From NCBI RefSeq assembly GCF_003943615.1, contig NZ_RJPZ01000001.1, forward strand, positions 120,481 through 184,480: DNA of 64,000 bases, written 5' to 3'. Under the pieces are notes generated by a model, which had not been told where the DNA came from, did no database searches, and saw only the letters and a program-made list of their open reading frames with translations. This document shows positions 63,276 through 64,000 of the stretch, piece after piece. The translations under genes and the position numbers were made by a program. How positions within the stretch are numbered: position 1 is the first letter of the stretch; each line of letters starts with the position of its first letter. This DNA comes from Streptococcus australis. Lineage in GTDB: Bacteria > Bacillota > Bacilli > Lactobacillales > Streptococcaceae.

Positions 63276-63620
63276 TTAGTTTTCTGTGATAACTCTTGTT
63301 TGGATGAACTCCGATGAGTTCTCCGATAAGTTTGCCATCCCTAAGAAAAATGATTCAAAGAATAGTTGGGTCATTTCTCTTTGATGAGGTGGAATGTCTG
63401 TCGGGATTGTAACCCGCATGAAGCCACCCTCTTCTTCGTTTAATTCTAGTTCCGGTTCATAGCCTGCAAATTTCTCAACAGAGTTGACAAAGTTAATGGC
63501 AAGCGTAGAAACCGATGCACACACGACATCAAAGCCGTATTCGCCACTTCCAGCGTGCCCAGTGATTTCTGCACTCCTCAGCTCGCCATCTTCGGCTCGT
63601 TCAAAGACTGCTTGTATCAT
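63276..63620 (-). CDS. prp: Ribosomal-processing cysteine protease Prp
   Basis: A 114-residue YsxB-family protein. [18 protein letters not shown] (about 21-38) contains the catalytic His and Cys. It cleaves the N-terminal extension of L27 in Firmicutes. It lies between rplU and rpmA with 15-17 bp gaps. Confidence 0.93.
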   Translation of the reverse strand: MIQAVFERAEDGELRSAEITGHAGSGEYGFDVVCASVSTLAINFVNSVEKFAGYEPELELNEEEGGFMRVTIPTDIPPHQREMTQLFFESFFLGMANLSENSSEFIQTRVITEN

Positions 63621-63635
63621 GTGTTCTCCTAAAAA

Positions 63636-63950
63636 TTAAGCGTTGATTGCGTTGATGACAACTTTTGTATAAGGTTGACGGTGACCTTGTTTACGGTGGC
63701 TACCTTTTTTAGGTTTGTACTTGTAAGTAACAACTTTCTTTTGTTTTCCTTGTTTTTCAACAGTTCCAACAACAGTAGCTCCTGAAACAAGTGGAGTTCC
63801 GACAACAGTGTTTTCACCACCAACAAGAACAACTTCGTTAAATGTAACTTCTTGACCAGCTTCAACGTTCAATTTTTCAACGTAGATTGCTTGACCAACT
63901 TCAACTTTAACTTGTTTTCCGCCAGTTTTAATGATTGCGTATGTGCTCAT
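63636..63950 (-). CDS. rplU: 50S ribosomal protein L21
   Basis: L21, 104 residues, starting [20 protein letters not shown] and ending with [17 protein letters not shown]. It is first of the rplU-prp-rpmA unit. GGAGG lies six bases before the ATG, and part of a structured leader is visible before the window ends. Confidence 0.98.
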   Translation of the reverse strand: MSTYAIIKTGGKQVKVEVGQAIYVEKLNVEAGQEVTFNEVVLVGGENTVVGTPLVSGATVVGTVEKQGKQKKVVTYKYKPKKGSHRKQGHRQPYTKVVINAINA

Positions 63951-64000
63951 TATGCACCTCCTATGTATTTTTGGGTTTCCCCATATTTTTGTGAAGACTC
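63951..64000 (-). promoter_or_regulatory. Start of an L21 leader (cut by window)
   Basis: Contains a GGGGAAACCC hairpin and the AGGAGG site. Firmicute rplU genes carry a known L21 leader RNA; only its 3' part is inside the window. Confidence 0.45.

Overview
The window is a chromosomal segment from a low-GC Firmicute, almost certainly an oral Streptococcus of the Mitis/Sanguinis type. The evidence is the gene content and order: leuA-B-C-D, ung-NUDIX-pyrC, rpiA-deoB-punA-deoD, rluD-lspA-CpsY/MtaR-type regulator, rplU-prp-rpmA, and a flavodoxin/chorismate mutase/CLC-F/rplS block. PyrR attenuators, TTGACA-17-TATAAT promoters, AGGAGG ribosome binding sites and CodY-like boxes agree with this. I cannot name the species from the sequence alone.

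Layout. 0-1 kb holds the end of a DUF3290-DUF421 membrane pair. 1-7 kb holds a YrdC-like gene and the leucine operon on the minus strand, with a leader-peptide attenuator and CodY-like boxes. 7-13 kb holds ypmS and a GDSL hydrolase, pyrC, a NUDIX hydrolase, ung and a membrane glycosyltransferase-like gene, then broken membrane genes. 13.8-17.8 kb holds the pyrimidine genes pyrK-pyrD and pyrF-pyrE as two transcription units, each with its own consensus promoter and PyrR-type attenuator, plus a candidate small RNA between them. 19-27.5 kb holds a CmbR-like regulator, Sir2, a HEPN-motif protein and the nucleoside salvage genes. 27.7-30.3 kb holds mnmE, two different intergenic repeat elements and a PrsW protease.

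30.4-34.5 kb is the most accessory part: an AT-rich cluster of type VII secretion-associated-looking small membrane and DUF5085-like genes between prsW and tRNA-Arg(CCT). It carries two orphan type II-A CRISPR repeats (one perfect, one degenerate) about 450 bp apart, with a small ORF between them and no cas genes in the window.

34.6-52.1 kb returns to core genes: rplS, a fluoride-type CLC, flavodoxin, a DHH phosphodiesterase, rpmE2, an LdcB-type carboxypeptidase, pepV and uvrC. Among them are three low-complexity or cell-envelope proteins, one interrupted by a stop codon. 52.3-58.3 kb holds a small membrane ORF, a frameshifted immunity-like gene, a CPBP protease, a HAD phosphatase, an acyl-ACP thioesterase and hemW. 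58.4-60.2 kb holds an ABC-F gene behind a leader with a three-codon ORF and a terminator. 60.2-60.5 kb is a scar in which the start of proB is joined to the end of proC. 60.6-64 kb holds rluD, lspA, a LysR regulator and the L27/Prp/L21 cluster.

The window shows several RNA-level controls: the leu leader peptide, two PyrR attenuators, the ABC-F leader, and the L19 and L21 leaders. It also shows gene decay in pseudogenes near 13.0, 43.6, 52.6 and 60.2 kb. The best candidates for something undescribed are the covarying three-hairpin repeat (29.1 and 53.2 kb), the orphan CRISPR repeats, the small RNA at 15.8 kb, the paired hairpin modules before deoD, and the HEPN-motif gene in the purine salvage locus.
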